Positions 36,764 through 45,450 of a stretch of 64,000 nucleotides of DNA are shown one piece after another. The translations under genes were made by a program, and so were the position numbers. The stretch comes from Acidobacteriota bacterium. Lineage in GTDB: Bacteria > Acidobacteriota > Terriglobia > Bryobacterales > Bryobacteraceae. The notes beneath the pieces are model-generated. The model searched no databases and was not told the origin of the DNA. It saw only the letters and a program-made list of their open reading frames with translations. The stretch lies in the NCBI GenBank assembly GCA_029776225.1, contig JAKOTR010000008.1, positions 62,001-126,000 of the forward strand. The letters run 5' to 3'. Positions within the stretch are counted from its first letter, which is position 1; every line of letters starts with the position of its first letter.

Positions 36764-37207
36764 TTATTGTTCGACCCGCCGCCACATTGCGCTTTCGTAA
36801 CCGCGGACCAGATGGTAAATCATCAGGTCGAAGATGCGGTCGGTGGCGTGCTCCAGTTCCTCCTCGGCATAGATCTCCAGGGTGTCCCCCGTCAACCGCT
36901 GATCCTGCACGAACTGGATCATGGTTTCCTTGATGATTTGCATCCCGTGGACCGTCTCATGGAGCGGTACGCCCTGCTCGCATCGCAGGCGTCCCAGTTC
37001 TTCGTAGGTCTGGGCCAGGTCGCTTTTCTTTGCGGTGAGCCAGGTTTCCAGGTTTTCGAAAATATTACGCGCGCGTTCGCGGAGGTCCGCCTCAGGCAGC
37101 CTGCCGAGTTCCAGCAACCGCGAATCGCGGCGAATGCGACGGATCACCCGCTCGGTGATTTCATCGCGGTGCGTCGAAACGAGACGTAACAGCTTCGCAG
37201 ACAGCAC
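36764..37207 (-). CDS. RsbRD-N-like helical sensor domain protein
   Basis: The 147-residue all-helical protein resembles the N-terminal domain of RsbT co-antagonists (RsbRD_N), with TERVIRRIRRDSRLLELGRL, a central VPLHETVHGMQIIKETMI and a C-terminal EEELEHATDRIFDLMIYHLV. In the general-stress stressosome this domain senses signals; here it stands alone without STAS or kinase partners. The GTG start has GGAGG 5-6 nt upstream. It is divergent from the decarboxylase gene, 41 bp away, and 17 bp ahead of the aldo/keto reductase gene. The family assignment is from pattern memory and moderately sure. Confidence 0.65.
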   Translation of the reverse strand: MLSAKLLRLVSTHRDEITERVIRRIRRDSRLLELGRLPEADLRERARNIFENLETWLTAKKSDLAQTYEELGRLRCEQGVPLHETVHGMQIIKETMIQFVQDQRLTGDTLEIYAEEELEHATDRIFDLMIYHLVRGYESAMWRRVEQ

Positions 37208-37248
37208 CGGCCGCCTCCGGCTTCTATTCTACGTGCTAAGGTAGCGGC

Positions 37249-38694
37249 GTGGAACCCGCAAAATTGGAACTCAGCCGCGAGGAGATGCGCGCGTTCGGCT
37301 ACCTCGTGGTGGATACGCTGGTGGAGTATTTTTCCGGTTTACGGGCGGAACCCGCGGCCCGGAAGAGCAGCCGGCAGGAACTCGAATCCCTGCTCCGCGA
37401 GCCGGTTCCCGAGAAGGGGTCGGACCCGGGCGAGCTGGTGCGGCGCCTTTCTGAAACCGTGTTTCGCTCGATGATGCATTTAGATCACCCGCGCGATTTC
37501 GCGTTCGTCCCCAGCCCGTCCAACTTCGTCAGCGTAATGGCGGACGCGCTGGCCAGCGGGTACAACGCGTTCGTCGGCTCGTGGTTCAGCGGTTCGGGCC
37601 CGGCGCAGATCGAGCTGGTGACGATCGACTGGCTGCGGCAGCTCTGCGGGTTGCCGGAAACCGCCGGAGGCCTGTTCGTGAGCGGGGGCTCGATGGCCAA
37701 CCTGACGGCCCTGGCCGCCGCAAGGCACGCGCGTCTGAAATTCGACTTTTCGCACGCGGCCGTTTACTGCTCCGACCAGACGCACTCCTCGATCGAGCGC
37801 GCGCTGCGCGTTCTGGGTTTCGCTCCGGCTCAGCTCAGAAAGCTGCCCTCCGACGAAGGGTTCCGCCTGCCGCTGGCCGCGCTCGAGCGCGAGGTGGCCG
37901 CCGACCGGGCTCTCGGCCGGCTCCCCTTCTGCGTGATCGCCAATGCAGGGACCACAAACACGGCCGCGGTCGATCCGCTCGAGGAACTCGCCCGCTTCTG
38001 CGCCCGGGAGAAGCTCTGGCTGCATGTGGACGGCGCTTACGGCGCCGCCGCGGTGATCTGCGACGAAGGACGCCGGGCGCTGGCGGGGCTGGAGCTGGCG
38101 GACTCGGTTTCGCTCGATCCGCACAAGTGGCTGTTCCAGCCGTTCGAGATCGGCTGCGTGCTGCTGCGCGACGCGAGCCTGCTGAAGAACGCGTTCCGTA
38201 TTATGCCGGAGTATCTTCGCGACGTTTACCGTTTGCCGGGGGAAGTCAATTTCTGTGACTACGGCATCCAGCTCACGCGCGGCTTCCGGGCGCTGAAGCT
38301 GTGGCTTTCGCTGAAAGTTTTCGGGCTGGGGGCGTTCCGCGAGGCGGTGGCGCGCGGACTCGAACTGGCGCGAGTAGCCGAGGCGAGGCTGCGCGAAGCC
38401 GGCTGCTGGGAGATCGTGACGCCGGCGCAGATGGGCATCGTATCGTTCCGCTATTTTGAGCCCGGCCGGAGCGAAGAAGAACTCGACGCCGCAACCGAGC
38501 GCGCCGCCGCCGGCATCACCGCCAGCGGCTTCGCGGCCCTGACCACAACCACGCTCCGCGGCCGCACCACCCTCCGCCTCTGCACCATCAACCCGAGGAC
38601 GACTGAGGAGGACATCCGTGAAACCGTCGCCCGGCTTGCCAAGTATGCGCGGGAGGGGGGCGGGGAGCGGACAGGGGACGGGAACCCACGGTAA
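37249..38694 (+). CDS. PLP-dependent group II decarboxylase (aromatic amino acid type)
   Basis: The 481-residue enzyme belongs to the pyridoxal-dependent decarboxylase family that includes aromatic-L-amino-acid, glutamate and tyrosine decarboxylases. The PLP lysine is K293 in LDPHKWLFQPFEIG. The cofactor-contacting HVDGAYGAAA lies about 28 residues earlier and VSGGSMANLTALAAAR near residue 145. The start is GTG with AAGG at good spacing. It makes an amine and CO2 from an amino acid. The substrate cannot be fixed from motifs, but the overall sequence is nearer the aromatic amino acid group than the glutamate group. Nothing next to it suggests a pathway. Confidence 0.92.
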   Translation: MEPAKLELSREEMRAFGYLVVDTLVEYFSGLRAEPAARKSSRQELESLLREPVPEKGSDPGELVRRLSETVFRSMMHLDHPRDFAFVPSPSNFVSVMADALASGYNAFVGSWFSGSGPAQIELVTIDWLRQLCGLPETAGGLFVSGGSMANLTALAAARHARLKFDFSHAAVYCSDQTHSSIERALRVLGFAPAQLRKLPSDEGFRLPLAALEREVAADRALGRLPFCVIANAGTTNTAAVDPLEELARFCAREKLWLHVDGAYGAAAVICDEGRRALAGLELADSVSLDPHKWLFQPFEIGCVLLRDASLLKNAFRIMPEYLRDVYRLPGEVNFCDYGIQLTRGFRALKLWLSLKVFGLGAFREAVARGLELARVAEARLREAGCWEIVTPAQMGIVSFRYFEPGRSEEELDAATERAAAGITASGFAALTTTTLRGRTTLRLCTINPRTTEEDIRETVARLAKYAREGGGERTGDGNPR

Positions 38695-38939
38695 GTCGGC
38701 GGCCTCTGTGCGCTTATAAGAGTTCTACCTTCCAGCGTGCTCTGGCCGCTACGGCCAACTTCTCATTTGCGCGTGATCCAGACCGGAACCAACGGTCACC
38801 CGACACCTTGCCAGCCGTCGTCCGATCTGCCTCATGGGAATGCAGAAGGCGCCAAAATGGACCAGAGTTCAGAGGGTCGTATGAGACAGAGTAGTCAGGG
38901 CCGGCTTCTAAGATCAACCAAGGATAAGATCACTGGTTG

Positions 38940-39210
38940 ATGACTAACAGTGGAGAAATGCCCAGCCCCGAGTTGTCAAGAAGCATCGCGCAACTTCGCG
39001 CGATCCTGTGCGAACGCATGGACCTGATTAGGGATCTGATCGGTGTGCTGATCGCAAACCCCTCTTGCGGCATCGGTGCGACATGAGTCGACGCCTGTTC
39101 CTGATAAAGCCGTCCAGGTTCTACCGCTGATGCTGCAGGCTCTTGGCTCCTCAACTAATACTATTGCGCACCTCTCTGACATGCCAGGGATGCAGACTGG
39201 GCGATTGAAT
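38940..39210 (+). pseudogene. frameshifted, truncated hypothetical gene
   Basis: A 48-residue frame starting at ATG 38940 (with ELSRSIAQLRAILCERMDLI inside) stops at 39086. The reading then seems to continue in another frame with VPDKAVQVLPLMLQALGSS and NTIAHLSDMPGMQT before ending without a natural terminus. The two pieces have protein-like helical character and a plausible order. I do not recognise the family. One shift near 39080 and loss of the C-terminus would explain it. Confidence 0.4.
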
Positions 39211-39278
39211 GGGCCGAAAGAAGGCCCCCGCCGCGCTGCTCCTGCCCCAAGCCCCTCACTTGAACCCTTCCGCCCGCA

Positions 39279-39309
39279 GGCAACATCATTTTCATCGGCG
39301 ACCTGAAGG
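39279..39309 (+). pseudogene. 31-bp fragment of a TonB-dependent receptor gene
   Basis: This stretch matches 51215-51245 of the intact receptor gene in 30 of 31 bases and, in frame, encodes GNIIFIGDLK. Sequence on both sides is unrelated to the receptor. It directly abuts the methyltransferase relic. Confidence 0.75.
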
Positions 39310-39610
39310 TCTCGGCAAGAGACAAGCCAGCCGAACTGAGCAGGCAGATCGCTTCTTCTCAGTCAACAAGTCCATGATGCGTTTGGATGCGATCGAAGAC
39401 GCTCTCCTTGGCGTGGCCACCCAGCCAATGTCGATCACCCGCTCGAGGCCCGCACGCGGCCGCCTGGTTTCAAGACTCGCCGGATGTCAGCTGCCACTTC
39501 ACGCCTTGAATTTTTCGGCAGGTGACGCCGCACCATGGCGGCGAGCGCCACATCGAAGCGAGCCCCCACTAAGTCGCTACCTTCGGCAAAAGACGCCGCA
39601 TCTATCTGAT
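39308..39610 (-). pseudogene. decayed class I methyltransferase
   Basis: On the minus strand, RFDVALAAMVRRHLPKNSRR and VAADIRRVLKPGGRV align with FDVVLSTLMFHHLPKSSRP and MAAEVRRVLKPGGRV of the intact methyltransferase at 54670-55311. After a short insertion and frame change, KESVFDRIQTHHGLVD, an in-frame stop, and EEAICLLSSAGLSLAET continue the alignment to the homologue's KKSIFDYLHGSHRVDLEEVV region. The N-terminal half with the SAM-binding GCGTG loop and the last ten or so residues are missing. A shared DNA block around AAACCAGGCGGCCGCGTG supports common origin. Confidence 0.8.
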
Positions 39611-39686
39611 TTCCAAGCTCAAACAGTGAAGCGGGTTGACTTTGCTGAAATGAGTATGGTAAATGCGTCGACAGAGGGTTTCGCTT

Positions 39687-42600
39687 ATGAGAAGTCATCA
39701 TCGACGTATAAGCCGTATAGTCACGTTTGCATCGCTTCTAGTATTTGCAACAGCGAGTTTCGCTCAACAGATCACGGGCCGGTTGGTTGGCACCGTGCTC
39801 GATGCCTCGGACGCCGGTATTCCGGGCGCCCAGGTGACCGCTACGAATCAAAACACCGGCATCAGCACAGTTACAACTACGGACGCTGCCGGCAACTACA
39901 GTTTCCCAACCCTTCCCGCCGGAACCTACACCATCCGTGCCGAGGCGGCCGGCTTCCGCGCCGCTGTCGCCCCTGACACGCAGATCAACGTCGGCCAGAC
40001 TCGCCGCGTTGACATGAAGCTTGAGGTCGGCTCGCTCGCCGAAACGGTCGAGGTTCAGGCGGTCGCGCCGCTCGTACAAAGCACCACCTCCGAAATTGCT
40101 CAGAACATTGCGACGCAGCAGATACAAACGCTGCCTCTGAATGGCCGCATCTTCTCCCAGGTCGTTAACCTGGTGCCCGGAGCAGTTCCTGCCGGCCACG
40201 GCGACGCCCCCGAATCGGCTTCCGGCGCGGGCGCTCGCACGAGCATTATGTCCAGCGTGAATGGCGTTAACTTCTCCGGAACCAGCTATACTCTTGATGG
40301 CGTGGCGAATGCCGAACCCCTGAACGCGTTCATCAATATCGCCCCTCCGATCGAAGCCATCGAGGAAGTCCACATTCAAACCTCCAACCCGAGCGCCGAA
40401 TTCGGCACTTTTGGCGGCGCTGTCGTGAACGTCACGCTGCGCTCCGGCACAAACGATTTTCACGGCTCCCTTTTCGAGTACCTCCGCAATGACGCTTTGA
40501 ATGCACGCAGTTTCTTTGCGAGTTCGAAGGCCCCGTGGAAGACCAACCAGTTCGGCGGCACACTGGGCGGTCCCATTCTGAAGAACAAGGCATTCTTCTT
40601 CGGCGATTATCAGGGCCTGCGGCTGCGCCAGGGCAATTCCTACTTGATCAACGTCCCGACAGCCGCCATGCGGCAAGGCATTCTGCTGCCGGAAGAGAGT
40701 TTCGCGACCATCTATGACCCGCTCTCCGCTTCGGAATCCGCAAACGTTCAGCCTTTCCCGAACAACCGCATCCCACGCGAGCGGTGGGACAGGGTGACCT
40801 CACAGGTGTTGGACTTGTGGCCTCAGCCAAACCGCGAGCCGTCGCGCCCCGGACCGTTCCAGAACTACTTTGAGAACGTGAGCAACAAGCAGACAGTCGA
40901 CGCGTTTGACATCAAGGTCGACTATCAGTTTGAGCGCTGGGGCCGGCTGTTCGTGCGCGAATCTTACGCCGCTCGCGATCTCGATGTCACGCCGCCGGCG
41001 AACCAGTTCATGAACGCGGATCCCGACTCAACCTCCCGCAACCACAATGCGGTGATCGGGTACACGCTGCCGATCTCGCCCGTCACTCTGAATGATCTCC
41101 GGATCGGCTTCAACCGTTTCGACACCTTCCACTTCGGGCAGGACTACGGCATCAACAAGAACAACGAGCTCGGTATCAAGAACGGCAACCTTGCCGCCTT
41201 CCCCGAATCGCAAGGAATCGCCAACTTCGGCGTTAGTCCTTTGTACAGCCTCGGCGCACCCGGCTGGACGAATGGCCAGCGCCTGGCTAACACCTACGAG
41301 ATCACAGACAGCATAGCCTTGATTCGCGGCTCGCACAGTTTCAAGCTGGGCGCCGACATCCGGAGAATCGAGGCGACACTGACCAACCCGCAGGATACCG
41401 CACGCGGGTATTTCGGCTTCGGCCGCGATATGACCAGCCAAGACGGTGTGGATGGCGCCGAATTCGCCAGTTTCCTGCTTGGCTATCCCAGCACCATCAT
41501 TCGCAGTCTGGTTAACACACGGCCGTCCGTGCGCACCACGCAGGGTGGTGTGTATTTCCAGGACGATTACCGCGTAACTCGCAACTTGACGCTGAATATG
41601 GGGATCCGCTGGGATATCTTCACCACTCCGGTCGAAAAGCATAACCGGCAGGTAAACTACAACCCGGTTACGGGCAAATACAATGCGGCATCGGACAACA
41701 ACCGCGGTCCCAACGTCGACACATACTATGGTAACTTCGCTCCGCGCTTCGGGTTCGCGTATTCACCCGACAGCGGGCGTACCGCGATTCGCGGCGCTGT
41801 CGGCTACAGCTACTTCAGTTACAACTACGGGGCGACCGGCGGCACCCTGGAGCGCAATTACCCGCTGTTTCAAACGTTCCAGGTCACGCCGCCAGTTTCC
41901 TACCGCCCCTTTTCAAAGGTGGATGTCGACGGGCTTCCGAATTTCGTGCCCGCTGCGCTGGCGCCGGAAATCGATCCTCCAGCCGGTATCCAGCCCTACT
42001 ACATCCCCAAGAACTTCCGCCCCGCCAACATCCTCATGTACAACTTCGGCGTACAACGCCAACTCACGCTGGACGATTCCATAGAAGCTGCGTACGTGGG
42101 GACGAAGGGCTCACACTTGTTCCGCAACCGCAACATCAATACGCCGTTGTCGCCTGGGCCGGGAGCTGTTGACCCGCGGCGTCCGTACTATTCTGTATCG
42201 CCGCAGGTTCAGAGCATCATCGAGCGGGGTTCCAACGGCGACTCCAGATATCACTCGTTCCAATTGAAGTACAACCGCCGGTTTGCACGTGGGTTCCAGG
42301 CACTCTTTTCCTACACGCTCGCCAAGGCCGAGGACAACACCTCAGTCTTTTGGGTGTGGGATGACAAGCTGAACTGGGCCCCCATGAGCATTGATTTCCG
42401 GCATCTCGCCTCGATCAGCTGGATTTACGAGCTGCCGTTTGGCCGTGGCCGGGCCTTCCTGAGCGATGCCTCTCGCGCCCTCGATTTGCTCATCGGCGGC
42501 TGGAACCTCAACGGCATCACGACGCTGCGCACCGGCGCGCCGCTCTCCGTGTCTGTGGCGAATAACCTTCTGAACACCGGCACCGGAAACCGCGCCGTGA

Positions 42601-42932
42601 AGACCTGCAAGGAAGTGGGCTATCCCAAGAAGGTCGAGCAGTGGTTCGACACGAGCTGCTTCAAAGACCCAGAAGAACCTTACACCTTCGGGGACGCGAA
42701 ACAGGGCGCGGTCCGGGGTCCCGGCCTCGTCAATTTCGACCTGTCCCTGGCGAAGGACTTCCAATTCGCCGAACGGCACCGGGTCGAGTTCCGTGGCGAG
42801 TTTTTCAACGCCTTCAACAACCCGCATTTCAGCAACCCGAACACCAGCAGGTCTTCGGGCAACTTTGGCCGCATCACGAGCACCACTCTCACACCTCGTG
42901 AGATTCAGCTCAGCCTGCGGTACCGTTTCTAG
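39687..42932 (+). CDS. Oar-like TonB-dependent receptor with carboxypeptidase-regulatory-like domain
   Basis: The 1081-residue outer-membrane protein has a signal peptide ending ATASFAQ. A carboxypeptidase-regulatory-like beta-sandwich follows at about residues 27-110 (GRLVGTVLDASDAGIPGAQV, LPAGTYTIRAEAAGF). A plug domain contains LPLNGRIFSQVVNLVPG and SNPSAEFGTFGGAVVNV. The long beta-barrel ends in the aromatic strand LTPREIQLSLRYRF. The start at 39687 has GAGGG nine bases upstream; an ATG 24 nt earlier is an alternative. Proteins of this type are greatly expanded in Solibacter-like genomes and are thought to import large carbohydrates or secreted products. Codon choice is less C-biased than in the second receptor. 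It stands alone among relics, with a 10-bp-stem hairpin just behind it. Confidence 0.93.
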   Translation: MRSHHRRISRIVTFASLLVFATASFAQQITGRLVGTVLDASDAGIPGAQVTATNQNTGISTVTTTDAAGNYSFPTLPAGTYTIRAEAAGFRAAVAPDTQINVGQTRRVDMKLEVGSLAETVEVQAVAPLVQSTTSEIAQNIATQQIQTLPLNGRIFSQVVNLVPGAVPAGHGDAPESASGAGARTSIMSSVNGVNFSGTSYTLDGVANAEPLNAFINIAPPIEAIEEVHIQTSNPSAEFGTFGGAVVNVTLRSGTNDFHGSLFEYLRNDALNARSFFASSKAPWKTNQFGGTLGGPILKNKAFFFGDYQGLRLRQGNSYLINVPTAAMRQGILLPEESFATIYDPLSASESANVQPFPNNRIPRERWDRVTSQVLDLWPQPNREPSRPGPFQNYFENVSNKQTVDAFDIKVDYQFERWGRLFVRESYAARDLDVTPPANQFMNADPDSTSRNHNAVIGYTLPISPVTLNDLRIGFNRFDTFHFGQDYGINKNNELGIKNGNLAAFPESQGIANFGVSPLYSLGAPGWTNGQRLANTYEITDSIALIRGSHSFKLGADIRRIEATLTNPQDTARGYFGFGRDMTSQDGVDGAEFASFLLGYPSTIIRSLVNTRPSVRTTQGGVYFQDDYRVTRNLTLNMGIRWDIFTTPVEKHNRQVNYNPVTGKYNAASDNNRGPNVDTYYGNFAPRFGFAYSPDSGRTAIRGAVGYSYFSYNYGATGGTLERNYPLFQTFQVTPPVSYRPFSKVDVDGLPNFVPAALAPEIDPPAGIQPYYIPKNFRPANILMYNFGVQRQLTLDDSIEAAYVGTKGSHLFRNRNINTPLSPGPGAVDPRRPYYSVSPQVQSIIERGSNGDSRYHSFQLKYNRRFARGFQALFSYTLAKAEDNTSVFWVWDDKLNWAPMSIDFRHLASISWIYELPFGRGRAFLSDASRALDLLIGGWNLNGITTLRTGAPLSVSVANNLLNTGTGNRAVKTCKEVGYPKKVEQWFDTSCFKDPEEPYTFGDAKQGAVRGPGLVNFDLSLAKDFQFAERHRVEFRGEFFNAFNNPHFSNPNTSRSSGNFGRITSTTLTPREIQLSLRYRF

Positions 42933-42946
42933 CTTCAAGATGGCGG

Positions 42947-42970
42947 CGCTCCCGGTCTCCCCGGGAGCGC
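42947..42970 (+). terminator. hairpin after the first receptor gene
   Basis: GCGCTCCCGG and CCGGGAGCGC form a perfect 10-bp stem with a 4-nt loop, 15 bp after the receptor stop. There is no T-run, so this may be a Rho-assisted or transcript-stabilising structure. Confidence 0.55.
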
Positions 42971-43002
42971 TGCTCTCCGCACCGCGTTCGCTGGGAACCC
43001 TG

Positions 43003-43065
43003 TCACTCGCTCCCGGACATCGTCAGCCTCCAGTCCAGCTCGTTGAGGAAATGATTGTCTCGCCG
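43003..43065 (-). pseudogene. 3'-terminal fragment of an era gene
   Basis: Read on the minus strand, the last 20 codons before a TGA give RRDNHFLNELDWRLTMSGSE. The intact Era at 57064-57981 ends RQDKQFLNELDWRLTMAGSE, so 16 of 20 residues agree and the stop coincides. The upstream sequence is not Era-like. It is therefore a detached tail, not a gene. Confidence 0.82.
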
Positions 43066-43152
43066 CAGTGGTGCCCCTTCCGCATCGGTGCAATTCTCTT
43101 CAGCCACCCGAAGCTCTCTTCAGTCCGCTCCCTGGTTCCCTGACCACGCCCC

Positions 43153-45246
43153 TCACCGGAACCCCTCGGCCAGCAGGATGTCCGCGTTGGAGGGGTCCAG
43201 CCGCACCACCAGCATCGACTTGCGGTCCGGCGCCAGCGAGAAGGGCCCGATGCCGATCGGCAGGATCGGCTCCGGATAGTCCGCCACCAGCCGCACGCGG
43301 CGCGTCTTCCAATCCATATAGAAGAGCGATTGCTGCACCGGCGCCTCCGGCCGCGTACCCAAATAATAAATCCCATCCTCCGACAAAGCCCAGCACGACG
43401 TGCAGTAGGGCACCAGCCCGGAAAGCACCCGCTCCACTTCACCCGTCGCCACGCGCACATGCGAAAGCGTCGTGTCGGCCGGCTCGCGCACGAAATACAC
43501 GTACTCGCCGTCGGGCGAAACGTCCAGCGAAAGCCCGCGGACGTGTGTCACCACCTGGGCGCGGCCGCCCGCCGCGGGGTAGCGCAGGATCGACCCCTCC
43601 GGCGCCGCCGCATAGATCCACTTCCCGTCAGGGGAAAACACCGGATGCACGCCGCGCGCCCCGAACGGCCGTACCCGCCAGCGCCCGGCTTCCTCCTCGG
43701 CCAGGAACATCTCCGTCGTGGCCGCGTCGTTGAACACCAGCCGCCGGCCGTCCGGCGACCACCGCGGCACCGACGGGCGCCCCTTGAGCGACGTCACCTG
43801 CACCGGCTGGCTGCCGTCGGCCTGGCACACCCAGATCTGTTCCTCACCCGTCCGGTCGGACCGGAACGCCACCCGCCGCCCGTCCGGCGAATACTGCGGC
43901 GAAGCGTCCTGCCCCGACGACGCGGCGATCCGCTGCCATTCCACCTTGGGCCCGAGCGTCAACCTCCAGATGTTCGGATCGTTCTGTACAAGCGAGTAAA
44001 CAAGCCGCCCCGCCCGCTGCGAATGCGAAAACTGAATTGGAAACTCGCCGTAAATCGCCGTCGGCGCCGGATCCTTCCCCTGCGCCAGCCGCCAGATCCG
44101 GTACGAGCCGTCTCGCGACGAGCCGGCCAGCAAGCCCTTCTCCGTCCAGTCCACGCCGGTCACCATCTGCGAATCCGCCGTCCACTGCTGCGGCGTCCCG
44201 CCCGTCACCGGCACCGTGAACACCTCCTGGTAGCTCCGGTGGAAGGCGCGGATGAAGGCGATCGTCTGCCCGTCGGGCGAAAACCGCGGCGCCACGTCGC
44301 CGATGATCAGCTCCGCCGGCTGCGTCAGCCGCCGCTTCTCGCCCGTCTTCAGATCCACAAGGAAAATGGAGAGCGGCTCGCTCAGCGAAGGCGTGTCGTC
44401 CACGGCGAGCATCGTCCCGTCCGGCGACCAGTCCAGATGGGAGTACGCAAGTCCGAAGCGCGTCGGCTGCACCGGCGCCACCACGTGCGGTTCCCCGCCC
44501 TCCGCATCCAGAATCACGATCTCCCCCGAGGAAATGCCGAATCGCAGACACGCAATCCGCCGCCCGTCCGGCGACCACGCGGGACTCGACCACGAATAGC
44601 CGGACACGGACACCTGCCGCGGCGTGGCCTCACCCAGCTTCTGCACCCAGATCCCCGGCAGCGCGCGCTCATCCTCCTGCCACACGAAGGCCACCGCGCT
44701 TCCATCGGGCGAAATGGCCGGCTGGTACTCCTTTCCCGCAAGCCGCGTCACCGGCGTCACAGCCGACGAAGGTTCCGGCTCGCCCCGCCGGATCACCGCC
44801 AGCAGAAGCATCACGACACCTGCCAGCGCCAGAATTCCGGCCGCCGCCCGCCACCACGGCCGCCTCCCAGCCGCCGGCGCCGCTCCCGCAGCCTCCGGCC
44901 CTGGGGCGCCAGCCCGTTCCGGCCGCGCCACCGCCACCGGCCCCAGCAGCCGGTATCCTCGCCCGGGGAACGTCTCGATATAGGCTGGCTCGCCCGGCGC
45001 CGCCGCAAGCGTCTTCCGGATCACGGCCACGTTCTGTGCCAGATTCGCCTCGTCTACCACCCGGTCCGGCCAGACCGCCGCCAGCATTTCCTCCTTGGTC
45101 ACGACCTCCGGGGATCGCGAAGCCAGCACGATCAGCGTCTCTACGGCCTTGCGGGTCAGATGCACCGGCTGTCCGCCGCGGAACAGTACTTTGGCGGCAG
45201 CGTCCAGCCGGAAGGGGCCGAAACTGTAAACCGGATGCGTTTGCAA
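43153..45246 (-). CDS. CadC-like membrane one-component regulator with TolB-type propeller
   Basis: The 697-residue protein joins an OmpR/PhoB-type winged helix (residues about 8-105, with TRKAVETLIVLASRSPEVVT and the recognition region NLAQNVAVIRKTLA, then YIETFPGRGYRLLG) to a single membrane helix at about 135-158 (AAGILALAGVVMLLLAVI). A periplasmic TolB/PD40 propeller follows, with repeats such as SPDGRRIACLRF, SPDGQTIAFIRA and SPDGKWIYAAAP. The design lets an external ligand steer DNA binding without a kinase. The frame opens with TTG and no better start exists ahead of the winged helix. It is divergent from the GH106/receptor pair, which it may control. Confidence 0.9.
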   Translation of the reverse strand: MQTHPVYSFGPFRLDAAAKVLFRGGQPVHLTRKAVETLIVLASRSPEVVTKEEMLAAVWPDRVVDEANLAQNVAVIRKTLAAAPGEPAYIETFPGRGYRLLGPVAVARPERAGAPGPEAAGAAPAAGRRPWWRAAAGILALAGVVMLLLAVIRRGEPEPSSAVTPVTRLAGKEYQPAISPDGSAVAFVWQEDERALPGIWVQKLGEATPRQVSVSGYSWSSPAWSPDGRRIACLRFGISSGEIVILDAEGGEPHVVAPVQPTRFGLAYSHLDWSPDGTMLAVDDTPSLSEPLSIFLVDLKTGEKRRLTQPAELIIGDVAPRFSPDGQTIAFIRAFHRSYQEVFTVPVTGGTPQQWTADSQMVTGVDWTEKGLLAGSSRDGSYRIWRLAQGKDPAPTAIYGEFPIQFSHSQRAGRLVYSLVQNDPNIWRLTLGPKVEWQRIAASSGQDASPQYSPDGRRVAFRSDRTGEEQIWVCQADGSQPVQVTSLKGRPSVPRWSPDGRRLVFNDAATTEMFLAEEEAGRWRVRPFGARGVHPVFSPDGKWIYAAAPEGSILRYPAAGGRAQVVTHVRGLSLDVSPDGEYVYFVREPADTTLSHVRVATGEVERVLSGLVPYCTSCWALSEDGIYYLGTRPEAPVQQSLFYMDWKTRRVRLVADYPEPILPIGIGPFSLAPDRKSMLVVRLDPSNADILLAEGFR

Positions 45247-45450
45247 GACGTTACCCAGCGGATTTTAGGAATTTTTCAGAAACTTCTCAATGCCCCATCA
45301 TGGCATAAAACCGCCATTTCGGCGCATCTTAGGGGACGGCTCCAGTAGGGCGCGGTTGTAAACGCTCCCTGCAGAGCACTGATACATCACTGATCAATTT
45401 GGCGGTGGGAGTCCAAGGGACCTCCCCGCGGCGGACTAAGGATGCGCTCG

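Larger units (their letters stand above)
38695..39686. other. 992-bp decayed intergenic region with gene relics
   Basis: No intact gene is present. Contents in order: a hairpin TGGCCG-CTA-CGGCCA (38743-38757); an 8-bp inverted repeat ATCAACCA/TGGTTGAT (38913-38941); a frameshifted unknown gene (38940 to about 39210); a 31-bp receptor fragment (39279-39309); and a methyltransferase relic on the minus strand (39308 to about 39610). Base composition is visibly less GC-biased than in the flanking genes. Confidence 0.7.

Noticed and set aside
39076-39306. Independent 76-codon gene
   Set aside because: It begins inside the preceding 48-codon frame and runs into the receptor fragment, so it is better read as part of a decayed, frameshifted gene.
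43330-45348. A 672-codon open frame on the plus strand
   Set aside because: Antisense to the CadC/TolB-like regulator, extremely Arg/His/Pro-rich, no domain.
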